64,000 nucleotides of DNA from Phaeoceros laevis (lineage: Eukaryota; Anthocerotophyta; Anthocerotopsida; Notothyladales): NCBI GenBank assembly GCA_049999765.1, contig JBNGIQ010007841.1, positions 1-64,000 on the forward strand, given 5' to 3'. The position numbers and the translations under genes were made by a program. The first letter of the stretch is position 1, and every line of letters begins with the position of its first letter. Under the pieces are notes generated by a model that was not told the DNA's origin, did no database searches, and saw nothing but the letters and a program-made list of their open reading frames with translations. Positions 22,691 through 33,100 of the stretch are shown piece by piece.

Positions 22691-24187
22691 TTAATCATTT
22701 TATTGCCTTAATCTACCATCTTATAAATTTTTTCCTTTTTTACAACTTTGCTTCACATGTCAAGCTAAAGTCGAGTCTAGTTTAGTAGTTCTTGAAGACA
22801 TTGAAAATAATTCTAGAAAATTGGAAATTAAGTATTTTAATTTGAGATTTTCTGAAGTGGTTTCTCCCACTTAAGCAAATCTTATGTAAAATTTGGATGT
22901 AGAATGAAGGTCACAACACAGATTATCTGTATTAGTTCGCTGTACTTTAGTTTTATATTGTAAAAGTGGTAGTTTGATCACTCAAGTGGTGACTCTTGTG
23001 CCCATCGAAAAAACGGCCACCCTACCATGCACAGGTCTACCTTCTTCTATGGTGAGAGAGTAGGCCGTTAAATGAATGGCCTAAAATGTTTTGCGGAGCT
23101 CATTGCTTATTAACAGCCCAAGAAGAGACTTGCAGTACCCATACTTCTGAACCTTGGCCATGCACCAGACATGCTACTCATTTATTAGCATTCATTCATA
23201 AGATTCAGATGAACATTTACGACACTGGTACTTGAAACGTTAGCATGTTGCCTCCAAGAGGTACCAAATGAAAATGACGTTTCCGGATAAATTCAAGGTT
23301 GAAAGATGCTAGCAGATGTAATCCACCGCAGAGATTGTTATGAGATACATCCAAGACCTCCAACGTTGAGCTTTCGTTGCAACAAAAACAGAGCCGAGAT
23401 CAACTCACTCGAAAAATCATGGAATATAGTCTAAAAAACATAGTATCAGCAAAGCTAACCACAACTGACAAGCTCTAAGAGCAACCATTCGCGTTAGAGC
23501 TCCAGGGATTACTGTCAAAGGTGCCAAACCGACAGCAAAGCACCTAGTAGCTCAACAACTCCGAGCTAGGCCTGCAGCAACCACATGGATTTCCAACTAA
23601 AAGTTACAAGCAGGCATCGTCCAAGGAAATGCAGATCAGGTAGACTAGAATGGAAGCCAAGCAAGCAGAATGCAGCCAAAGCCTGCAGATTGCAGCTGGC
23701 AGGACCAAGAGAGCATGTCCCTCAGAAGACACAAGCTGTAAATTAAATGCAGATTGTGAACACACTTATGGGCATAGAAGTGTGGAATGGAAATCCCAGC
23801 CTCGGAGTATAGGTATCTAGAAGGGCATCACCCTAAAATTACCAAACAATCACCGCTTAGTCTTGGGTCATAGCAAAGCAAAAATGAGGAAAAGTTGTTA
23901 GGAGGTTAGGAGTGTTTAGGGTGCAGAGCGGCTCCCTTGAGGGAGGGTTATTAGGTGGAACCCGAGTGACGGGGACCGCCGGCAGTGATGAAGCTATCCA
24001 GGCAACAAGGTGTTGGAAGTTCCAGAAATAGAATATGCGGCGGCTTGTGCGCGGCGCAGACCGGCACCACCGGACGGCGGACCGGGCGTGTCCGAGCGTG
24101 ACGCTGCCACGCACCTACCTGCATGGCGGGCAACTTGCACGGAGTGCTTCGTCTGAGCTATAGCACCTCCCAGGAGATGGCCACGGC
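22691..24187. other. Intergenic, AT-rich, no gene recognised
   Basis: Sequence continues AT-rich to about 23.9 kb, then becomes GC-rich as the F-box promoter begins. Only short unsupported ORFs are present. A copy of the agagtaggccgttaaatga motif lies near 23.05 kb. Confidence 0.4.
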
Positions 24188-25654
24188 ATGGCTACTCCCG
24201 GCGAGCGCTGCTGCATTCCATGGCGCGAGCGCGAGCTCCCGGACGACGTGGTGAAGAAGATCCAAGCGCGGCTGCCGCTGGCCAGCCTTTTCCGATCGCG
24301 CAGCGTGTGCAAGGCATGGAGCAGGTCGGTGAAGTCGGCCTGTTTCTTGCGAGAGCGGGCGCAAGCCGGGGGCGGGGGCCCCGAACTGCTGCTCTACCTG
24401 GCCGACCGCACCAGCGCGACGTCGTGCGCCTACGACCCCGCCTCCGGCAGATGGTACCGGCTGGACCTCCCGGGGCCGTGGCTGCAGCCTGGCGGCGGCG
24501 GCGCAGTGGAGGAGGAGGAGGAGGAGGAGGAGGAATTGGAAGATGAGCACCGCTGGTGTCTGCAGACTGCCGTTGCCGTCCCTCCTAGGCCCGCCGCTTA
24601 TGGTAGCTACAGCACGGCCGTGATGGAGGTGGGGCGCCGGATGGTGGTCGGCAGCCCGGTGCAAGGACGCTGGACGCATCTGCCGCCGGCGTTCCCGTCG
24701 ATGTCGCTGCGGATGCGGCACGTCCGGGGCTTGTTCGTGGACCGGGACGGGGACGGGTTCAAGGTGGTGGCTGTGGCGGCGGAGCAGGGTCAGTCCCGCG
24801 GGGAGCTCGCCGTGCCTACCTTGGTGTTCGATTCGCGCACCTGGAAGTGGTCGCTCAGCAGGCCGGTGATCACCGGCGAGGAGGGGGAATCGTCGTCGTC
24901 GCCGTGGTGGTCGTGGTCGGGGCCGGGAGCCTTCGTTGGGCGCGTGCTCTACTGCCTCACCTGCCGCTGCAACCTGCTGGCCTACGATCTCGACAAGGCA
25001 GCGTGGTCGTGGACGGAGGTGGCAAACCCGGCGAGCTCCAGAGGCGCGTTGCTCGCCGCCCGCGTGGTGGCTGTGGACGATGAGCACCTGGTGTGCGTGG
25101 GCGTGGTGCAGGAGGCGACGCACTGGCGGCTGCACTTGTGGCGCATGGACTGGGCGTCCCGCAGGTGGGTGCGCCTGGAAACCATGCCCGCCGCCATGTT
25201 CGACGGATTCCTGGGTCGGGCCTCGGGCCGCCGCGTCGCCATGCAGTACCTCCGGCTGGGCGTGGCCAGCATCCGCCACCGCGTCTACGTCATGTCGCGG
25301 GATGTGCCGGGAGGCCTGGGGGTGGAGTGCGATCTCCAAAATGCGCTCACTGCTACCGCCGCCGTCTCGTATAATAACGATCAGCCTGAGGCTCCTCCTG
25401 GGCCTTCTTCTTCTTCTTCTTCGTCTCCTTCTACTTGTTGTTGGCGCTGGTTGCCCTGCTGCCCTTTCTATGATCGCGAACGCAGCATCAATTGCAAGGA
25501 AGGAGGCGGCTACCAGCTGACCAGAGACGCCACTCAGCACTGCTGGGACATGGACCACCAGCGCTGGCTTCATCGCCTCAAGTCGTCGTCCCCTGCACTA
25601 GCGGTAGCGGTAGCTATAGCACCTGCAAAATCCACCTCCGTAATAACTGCCTAG
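24188..25654 (+). CDS. F-box protein with degenerate kelch/galactose-oxidase-like C-terminal region
   Basis: Single-exon ORF of 488 aa starting MATPGERCC. Residues ~12-55 form the F-box (WRERELPDDVVKKIQARLPLASL, then SVCKAWSRSV). The rest resembles F-box-associated kelch-type beta-propellers: YDPASGRWYRLDL, VFDSRTWKWS, LLAYDLDKAAWSWTEV and HLWRMDWASRRWVRLE each fit a blade ending in a Trp. An uninterrupted run of Glu (about 10) near residue 115 and a Ser run near 415 come from trinucleotide repeats. It probably acts as an SCF ubiquitin-ligase adaptor; the target is unknown. High GC and no intron, unlike most neighbours. A long minus-strand frame through the same DNA is a composition artefact. 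Confidence 0.85.
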   Translation: MATPGERCCIPWRERELPDDVVKKIQARLPLASLFRSRSVCKAWSRSVKSACFLRERAQAGGGGPELLLYLADRTSATSCAYDPASGRWYRLDLPGPWLQPGGGGAVEEEEEEEEELEDEHRWCLQTAVAVPPRPAAYGSYSTAVMEVGRRMVVGSPVQGRWTHLPPAFPSMSLRMRHVRGLFVDRDGDGFKVVAVAAEQGQSRGELAVPTLVFDSRTWKWSLSRPVITGEEGESSSSPWWSWSGPGAFVGRVLYCLTCRCNLLAYDLDKAAWSWTEVANPASSRGALLAARVVAVDDEHLVCVGVVQEATHWRLHLWRMDWASRRWVRLETMPAAMFDGFLGRASGRRVAMQYLRLGVASIRHRVYVMSRDVPGGLGVECDLQNALTATAAVSYNNDQPEAPPGPSSSSSSSPSTCCWRWLPCCPFYDRERSINCKEGGGYQLTRDATQHCWDMDHQRWLHRLKSSSPALAVAVAIAPAKSTSVITA

Positions 25655-26540
25655 CTAGCTGCTTGAGTAGTGTGTGACGGTGTGTGTGGGGGTGTGTGTT
25701 CACAGTTGGGATTTCTTGCTTTCCAAGTTCACTGCTTGTACTTACTGTACAGGAAGGTAGAATATGCCAAAAGTTTGTAAGTTTTTCTTGATGGAGTGCG
25801 GGCGGGAATGGCAACTATTGTATATCTTGAACACATCTGTAGTCCGGGTGAGCTAGCTAGCTAGCAAGCTGAGTGAGATAATCACGATCACTTGGGATTA
25901 CAACATATTTAGTAAATCTTGTGTTGATAGCCATGGGCTTACCTTGAGGGAGTACCTTCAAGTCTCCCTGCCTGTCTAAAGCAAAGCAAATTCAGGTGAG
26001 GGATCCACCCAGTGTCCGCAACCGCCCTCAGTCCTAAACAATCTAACCAACTCTTTACAACTGTCTGCCCTCGAACGCCCTCTGCAACGTGTGGCTCCTC
26101 GCCCAACCAAACACCCGAAATGTACTTTCTTCTTCTCGAAATCGTCAAAACCCTCGGATGCCAGTAAGTAGTACTGGATTTAGTAACAACTGTTTACACT
26201 CGCACTAGCACATTGTGCGGCACAAGTGCTATTTACGAGAGAGGCGCAAGTTGTAGGGCTGACACGTGTGCCTTCCTCAACGTTCCCAAATACAGAACGT
26301 TCCCGAATACTGTATCGAACTAATAACAAAGGCGTGTGGGGGAGGAAAGACTGCGCGTTCGCTTTCGGGAAAGCTGCAGTGATGAGGGCCAGCGAAGCGT
26401 CGCCTCCAGCAGAAACGCCATCTACTAGAAAGCCAGCAGCCGGGAGCGCAAGTAGGATCATGGTGCTGCAGGCGGCAAATCGGGCCGACTCCGGCAACGG
26501 AAGAAGAAGAAGCTAGCCTCCATCCAGCCCAGCTCGGAAG
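25655..26540. other. Intergenic between F-box and lipase genes
   Basis: Contains a short (CTAG)n-like run near 25.85 kb and GT-rich sequence near 25.68-25.71 kb. The last part, from about 26.3 kb, is probably promoter and 5' UTR of the lipase gene. No exon was recognised. Confidence 0.4.
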
Positions 26541-28278
26541 ATGGTGGTGCCGCTCTTGGTGGTGATCCCTTACCTCTGCTGGTCCAATGTGGAGGTGGTG
26601 GCAGCAGGCTGCTGGGCCTGCGGCTGCGGGCGATGGCTGTGGAGGCGCCTCCGCCGCCACGGATCCCTCGACTCCGAGACATGGCCGCTGGCAGGCGCCC
26701 AGGACGCGGAGCTCATCCGGCACTACGCCAATCTGGTGACGGGCAGCTACGCCAAGGACGAGGCCGAGGTGCAGGAGCGCACGCAGTACGTGAAGCCGGA
26801 GATGGTGGTGAGGCTGGTGAACCAGACCCGGGGCACCTGCCCCGCGCACTACCTCTTCCTGGACCGGGATCGGCAGGAGGTGGTGCTGTGCATCCGGGGG
26901 CTGGACCTCGGGGAGAGGGCCAACTACAAGACCCTGGCCGACACCTCCAAGGGCAGCCAGCCCTTCGACGGGGGCTACGTCCACCGGGGGATGCTCACCG
27001 CCGCCGAGTGGTTGCTGGACAGCGTGGCCCACGAGCTCAAGCAGCTGCTGCAGGACAACCCGGGCTTCACCCTCACCGTCGTGGGTCATTCCCTAGGGGC
27101 CGGCGTCGCCTCCCTCTTCGCCCTGCTGCTCGCCAACCGCTCGGCTGTGCTGGGGGGCCTGCTCACCAGGCACCAGCTGCGCTGCTACTGCGTTGCCCCT
27201 GCCCGCTCCATGTCCCTCAACCTGGCCATCCGGTACGCGGATGTCATCAACAGCGTGGTGTTGCAGGTGATGACCTCCGACGTCTCTGCTGCTGCTCTCT
27301 GTCTCCTGCCAGTGTGTTGCACAGACTGAGGCCAGAGAGAGTCGGCTTGCTTGGTATCAAGTAAGTCCCATCCTGTTGCCACTGACCACCCGTTAGGGTA
27401 GGTATGTCGTGCTTCTGCTTCTGCTGCTGGCCTCATAATGTTTGCTTGCTCTTCTGGCAAAAAACTGCCCTTTGTTTGCAGGACGACTTCTTGCCTCGCA
27501 CCTCTACCCCCATCGTCAAGATTTTCTTACTCTCTTCACTCGTCTTGTAAGTCTCCTGGTCTGCTTTGCACCTCCTCCTCCTTCTTCTTCTGGTTGGTGG
27601 TACCATTTTCCTTACTGCTGCTGCCCTTCTAAGGAGCCGGTGTTGTGTTGTGTCTGTCTGCAGCACGTCGGCTGTTTTCTGCTGGAGGTGTGTAGTGGAT
27701 ACCTTCGTCTCAGAAGAATCTATGCTGGAGGATCCTAGGCGTCTGTATCCTCCTGGCCGCCTCTTCCATGTCACCTACAAGGAGCCCTGCTGCTGGTATC
27801 TACTATTGCATCTCGTGTTTCTCGTTTTCGTTTTGCACCCTTCTCTTTCAACAGGTGGTTTGGCGCTTTTCTGAACTGTCCCTGCGTGGTGCCAACCAAA
27901 TCATCAGCTGCTGCAGCTTCCCTAGGCCTAGTCGTATGCAAACTGCTATTCCTGTGGAGGGCCGTTTTGAAAGACTAGTTGTCTCTCGGACCGTCACTTC
28001 GGATCATCACATCAACAGTTACAATAAGTTTGCCGAGCAGACCATCCAGGTACCAAATGTTTTTCCTCTTTCATGAATGTTGGGGGTTATTCGTGCTCCC
28101 GGTGATGTTCCAACGCCTGATTTGTGTTTTCTTTTAGGAGATGACGGCTGCCGCAACCGGGGCTCCTGCTGTGCAAATTATGTCGAAAATGGACTCTTTA
28201 GATGTGATCTCGAGCCTGCAGAAGGAAGATCCCAACAAGGAGTACGCAACTGTGTATGTGAAAAAGGGCCCGCAATAA
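26541..28278 (+). CDS. Class-3 (Fungal_lipase-like) lipase, plant diacylglycerol-lipase/calmodulin-binding heat-shock-protein type
   Basis: Exons 26541-27266, 27482-27546, 27664-27795, 27917-28049 and 28138-28278 join in phase to give 398 aa. An N-terminal hydrophobic segment (MVVPLLVVIPYLCW) may be a signal anchor. The lipase core includes LFLDRDRQEVVLCIRG, YVHRGMLTAAEW and the nucleophile elbow VVGHSLGAGVAS. After it come QDDFLPRTSTPI, MLEDPRRLYPPGRLFH and TAIPVEGRFERLVVS..TSDHH, all typical of this plant family; the His in TSDHH is the likely catalytic His. It probably hydrolyses acylglycerol or phospholipid ester bonds at a membrane. For exon 4 I preferred the acceptor at 27916 over the earlier AG at 27854 because only it keeps phase and family similarity. 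Its stop lies 71 nt from the convergent FtsJ gene. Confidence 0.88.
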
Positions 28279-28349
28279 CATGCATTCAAACTCAGCTTAA
28301 CCCCTCTCATTTGGGGGCAATTTGAGCTAGGTGCCGCGGGTCCCTGCTG

Positions 28350-29549
28350 TCAGGAATATCGCTGCAAACGTTTTTTGGCAATAAAGTAGATTTCTCTTGA
28401 AGCCGAGCGAGTAGCAGTTGGCCTGTACCATGCCATTGTCTGGAAGTGACCTTGGCAGATGGTGGGGAAGCCTGCCAGCAAATTAGCCCACTTTAATTCC
28501 GTGGTCGATTAAAAAACGACGGTTGGGCGTTATAAAAATGACGAGTTCGTGCGTACTAGCTTTTGCTTACTCTGGCTTTCTTCTCCCTCCAGCAACTTGA
28601 TCACAACACTACCGCCCGGCCTCAACAGTCCCTGCCAATCCTCTGCTTGGGACACTGAGTTGACTGCCTCTATTATGGTCGGCCTGGAGGACAGAAATGT
28701 CGAACCCAAGGCAAGATCCAAAGCTCTGATGCCCAATTCTCCTGACAGAGCACCGTCTCTGCTGCTGATGCCTGAAACTGCTGGGCACATGTCTGAGAGG
28801 ATGACTGTGTAACCTTCATGCTGCAAAAAGAAGAGACATGCGCCAAGCAATACAATCAAAACCCAACTGGAACAACGGCCTGAACCCTAATTGAATAAAC
28901 CCCTCTTCGCCGAGCCCGTCAAAGACAGCATGCGTCGAGGGAAAAGCGACCAACCGACTTAGCCAAGTCTGCTAGGACATGTGGAGAGATTGCAAGCACG
29001 TCTGCGCACACTGTGCGAACTCGGTCATCGCAGTACTCCAATGGCAACTTCACCTTCTGCCCTGGAATGCAACCATCGAACTTGGGCACGCTCAACGCAT
29101 TACAAGCAAATCACAAGACGCTGCTTCAAACTCACCTTCAGATCCACCCCAACTATCGCCCCGCCGTTTTTGCGGGGACCAAGACTTTGACACGCCACCT
29201 TCCAGCGGCAAACGAGTGAGCACGTCATATTTTACTTGTTGGTGACTCACTCCATCAGCACCAGTAGCCAGACCGAGGTGGAAATCAGTACCTGCAGCCA
29301 AGCGCCGGGCGCACACCCTAAATCCAGCACCATTGCCCCCCGACGAAGCAGAAGGTGCTTCCTCTGAATCTCCAGAAGCTGCGCCAGTCCACAGCCCAAT
29401 TGAACAATTGCAATGTCATGTACGCCAGCACAAGGCAGAACTAGGACAAAACTCCTCTAGGAGCTGTGAGCGACCTTGAAGGCTGATCGGGCCACGTATT
29501 TCAGCCGCTGGGCCTCCTTGTAAAAAAAGTCGGCTGTGCCAGCGCTCAT
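28350..29549 (-). CDS. FtsJ/RrmJ-type rRNA (uridine-2'-O-)methyltransferase, probably organellar (MRM2-like)
   Basis: Six exons: 29549-29475, 29378-29292, 29198-29136, 29056-28955, 28820-28571, 28471-28350. They give about 232 aa. Motifs in order: DFFYKEAQRLKYVARSAFK (catalytic Lys region), VLDLGCAPGAWLQ (SAM-binding), GVDLKKVKLPLEY, VILSDMCPAVSG (catalytic Asp), LLRPGGSVVIKLLEGE (catalytic Lys) and RPTATRSASREIYFIAKK (C-terminal Glu). Together these are the K-D-K-E tetrad set of RrmJ enzymes, which methylate the A-loop uridine of large-subunit rRNA. The donor of exon 4 is weak (TCG|GTTGGT). An in-frame upstream stretch could add a transit peptide, so the start is uncertain. Confidence 0.88.
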
Positions 29550-30108
29550 GGCGAACCACGCCTTGAGGCGGCGACCAAGGCCGCACCCGCAGTAAAACTG
29601 GAGACGACGCGCGGCACAAGGTCGAAGAGAGTCCAGATTCCTTCCAACATACTCTATATATGTGCAGTATCCGAACCGATGTGGCTGTCCAAAACAGTTG
29701 CCAGTGTGTAAGCTTTCCTTTCCTCGGGTTCCGTTTCGTGCACCGGGCTGTGCTGGGGAGTAGCGAAGCCGCAAAGTGTGTCTGGGCCGCTTGCTTGCTT
29801 GTTTGCACGTACGTGCTCAGCTCCGGGCCAGCAACAGCCTTTCCGCTTGCTTGCCTCATCCGATGCTTGTGCAGCGCTTGGGACCGAGCCGTAGGACTAT
29901 TTCCAGCTCAATAACCGGGTGGCGAGGCGAGAGCCGTCGGCTGAAGAAGGCGAGATGCAACGCAGAAACTGCATCCAGGGCCAGGAGGAGAAAGAGGAGC
30001 GCACTGAGATCCCATTAAGGCCGCCTGTGGGTCTCAATTTCCCTCAATTTGGATAGCCTTTGCAGGTCAGCAACGTCCTGTTTGCAACCCAGCCACAACC
30101 TGTGCAGC
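29550..30108. promoter_or_regulatory. Putative bidirectional promoter, FtsJ methyltransferase / exportin-4
   Basis: About 560 nt between divergent start codons at 29549 (-) and 30109 (+). If the methyltransferase uses an upstream ATG, part of this is coding. No regulatory motif was recognised. Confidence 0.3.
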
Positions 30109-33100
30109 ATGGGAATGGAGCAACCAGGGTGGCCGGCACAAGCTGCAAATGTTAGCGAGCTGGAGCGATTTGTAGGAGCCATGCAGGCCGTTGAGCAAGC
30201 ATGTGCTGCTCTTTTGGTAATCCGTCTCCCCAGCTGTTTACTTGTTGCTTCTATGTAGTGGGGTGACCAGAAAACATTCTTCTCTAACTGCAGCTGCTTT
30301 TAGGCTCCTACCACAAGGGCAGCTGCAGAAATGACTCTTCTGGCATTCCGGAAGTCACCTCAACCAATACAAGCATGCCAATATATTCTCGGTGCGTTGC
30401 GTTTATATGTGTCTCTTGACAGTGGAACAGGGTGAGCCTGTTACACTTGGGGGCTCACAGCCTGTCAATTATCCAGTCAGCACTGTCGGTAGTTTGACTG
30501 CCTGCTTAATGGGTCATCTCAGTAGCTCTGCTGTCTGTACTTGTCCGCAGAGCATTCTCTAATGGCCACAGCAAGATTTCATGCCGCAGCTACAATGCAG
30601 GAGGCAGCAATCCGAGAGTGGAGTCTTTTTTCTTCAGTCGAAAAAGAAAGTCTACGCACGTATGACTCACCACTTCTTTGTTCCTTTGGATGCGGGGATG
30701 CACTTATAGGGGGCTCCACGTCCTTGGCAGCCATGACTTGAATGCGTTTCCTCTTACCGTCTGTTGAACGGTCGGAACAGATGAAAAGAAGCTCCCGTCC
30801 ATCATCCATGTTAAATTCGTCTTCATGTAGCTGATGTTGTGACAATTAAGTCAGGTCTTGTGCCTTTTGCAGGTATTGCTTGCGCTATGTGATAGCCCGG
30901 GCAGAGGCTCCAGAGGCGTATGTGCAAGCGAAGGTTTTGGCAGTGGCAGCCATATTGCTTAAACGAGGCTGGTCAGAATGAGTTTCTCTGGCTAGTCTGT
31001 TGTACTCTGTTAGTTGCTTTTAGTTAGACTAGATGATCCTGCCTTCCATGTCTTTACCTATGTTGTCGGATGTGCTGACTGCAAGTTCGGGACTCGTCAG
31101 GTTGGATTCAGATGGAACAGACAGGGATTCCTTCTTTGCTGAGGTAGGACGGTCCCGTTTGGTCTTGATTACATATCTTTTCTTTGTAGCGAATGTGAGC
31201 TTTTGGGCACTAGGAAATCCCAGTAATGGTGAAAGCGTTTCAGGTCAGGCGAGCTATTCTTGGTGCGGTTGGTCCTGCAGCACAACGATCTGGGATAGCA
31301 CTCTTAGAGTCCCTGGTATGTCTCAGCTTGTCACTTCTAGTGCTGCTAATACAGCTGTGTCAGTGACTTGCTGATTAATTTATATTCTGGATTGCTTTCA
31401 GGTTTCAGAATTCTCACCTACAACTGCAAGCGCCATGGGCCTTCCAGCTGAGTTTCATGAGGAATGCCGAGCTTCCCTGGAGCTTGATTATCTTCTGGTT
31501 TGTGTCACTGCATCGTCGTAGAATGGCATAAAACAAGCCCTGTCAGCCTTCTTGGGAAACCATTCTACATGTGGGCCTTAAGCTTACCATTCGTAACTGT
31601 TTTTGTGGCAGCAATTTTACACCTGGGCCCAGGATGCTGCAGTATCTGCGGCAGAGACATTATTCCAAGGGTCTGGAACTGTACTCAACGTCAATGTTTG
31701 TGCTTCAGCCTTACATCTCATGTCACAAATCCTAAACTGGGAGTTCCAAGGTACTCTCGTCCGAGGGGCCGGTGGTGTCATAGTAGTAGGAAAGAATAGA
31801 GCAAGTGCTTTCACTTCATCCCTCGGTAGGGATAGTGGTGGAAGACGAGCAGGGGAGCATGGGTCACTTGTCCAGGTAAGTCCAGCATCTTTACACTGTA
31901 ATTCTAAGTTCCTGGCATTAACTGAACAACTTGGAAGGTTGTACTGAAATACCTTTCTACGTAACATGATCACATCTGGTCAATTTCTTCATGCAAACCT
32001 GGATTAGGTTGTAAATGGATCTAAATGGAGAACGCATGAAGTGAGTAGATAGGTAGTGACTCCATATGTTGCAAGAGGCATGATAGATGGTTCTAACTCC
32101 CTTTGCAAGAGGCAACACATGAAGTGACTATCTTTTGCGTTCAAACCGTAGTCTGCACTGCTGGTAATATGTGCCATACACTCTTATTGTATCAGCCAGG
32201 ACCAGCTTGGCAAGATGTGTTGCTTTCATCCAACAGAGTAAACTGGATACTAGAGCTGTACGCAAGGGTGCGGCAAGGTCATTGGGGGGCCACTTCGTGG
32301 ATAGATTCGCCCCTTGCTGTCTCTGCTCGACAATTGATAGTGCAGCTTTGTGCTCTGAGCGGCAGCATCTTTGGGTCTGGTGAGGTTTAGAAGGACTTGC
32401 AAAATTTCGCAGAAAGTTGTTCCTTCATGGGAAAACTGAAGATCTGACAGGCGGTGTGCATCTGCACAGATGTAGGCATGACTCAGGAGGTTCATTTACA
32501 GCGAATGCTCTCTGGTATAACTGGCTGGTTCGATCCACCAGCGTCGGTCATAAAAGCTTTGAGAGCTGGGACGAGTGAGAGGTGAGCTTAGTATGTGATT
32601 GTAGGGTTCCATAATAGGGTCAAAATTTGCATCATTTCGTTGATGTCTTGCAATAACTGGTTGTGTCTTTACTTGCAGTGAGCTGCTTGATGGGTGCCGA
32701 GCTCTGTTGGCTGTCGCAAGTTTAAATTTCCCTTCAGCATTTGATCTGCATTCAAAACCAGGGTTGAGGTGACCACATTTATCTTGTTCTTGTGTGCACA
32801 TCTGGAAATCACGCAGGCACGCTTTTGGAAGCTTTTCTCTGAACATCCATTCACAGGTCTGTAGGAACATTGAGCCTACTAGCATCACTCACTTGTGAGG
32901 TGATAAAAGCTAATGGTGAGAGAGATAAAGAAGAAACATGGTCTGCGGAGGCCCTTGATATTTTATTGGAGACCTGGACTGTACTTCTGCAAGTATGTTG
33001 CTGTCAGTCAAATGTATCCATTGCTCTTGGGCTGTATGGGTAACCCACTCTTACGTTGTGTGCATCTTATCATGGGGGCATTCTGTATTGGTGAGGGTTT

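Noticed and set aside
24158-25573. A 471-codon minus-strand frame antisense to the F-box gene
   Set aside because: It is Arg/Pro/His-rich as expected for the complement of a GC-biased coding sequence, has no recognisable domain, and the plus strand encodes a clear F-box protein.
26277-27089. A 270-codon minus-strand frame over the lipase first exon
   Set aside because: Shadow of the lipase reading frame in GC-rich DNA; no family motif and it runs antisense to the conserved catalytic segment.
30579-30845. An 88-codon minus-strand ORF inside exportin-4
   Set aside because: It spans an exon and intron of exportin-4 in antisense and has no recognised family; the plus-strand exon ARFHAAATMQEAAIREW is conserved.
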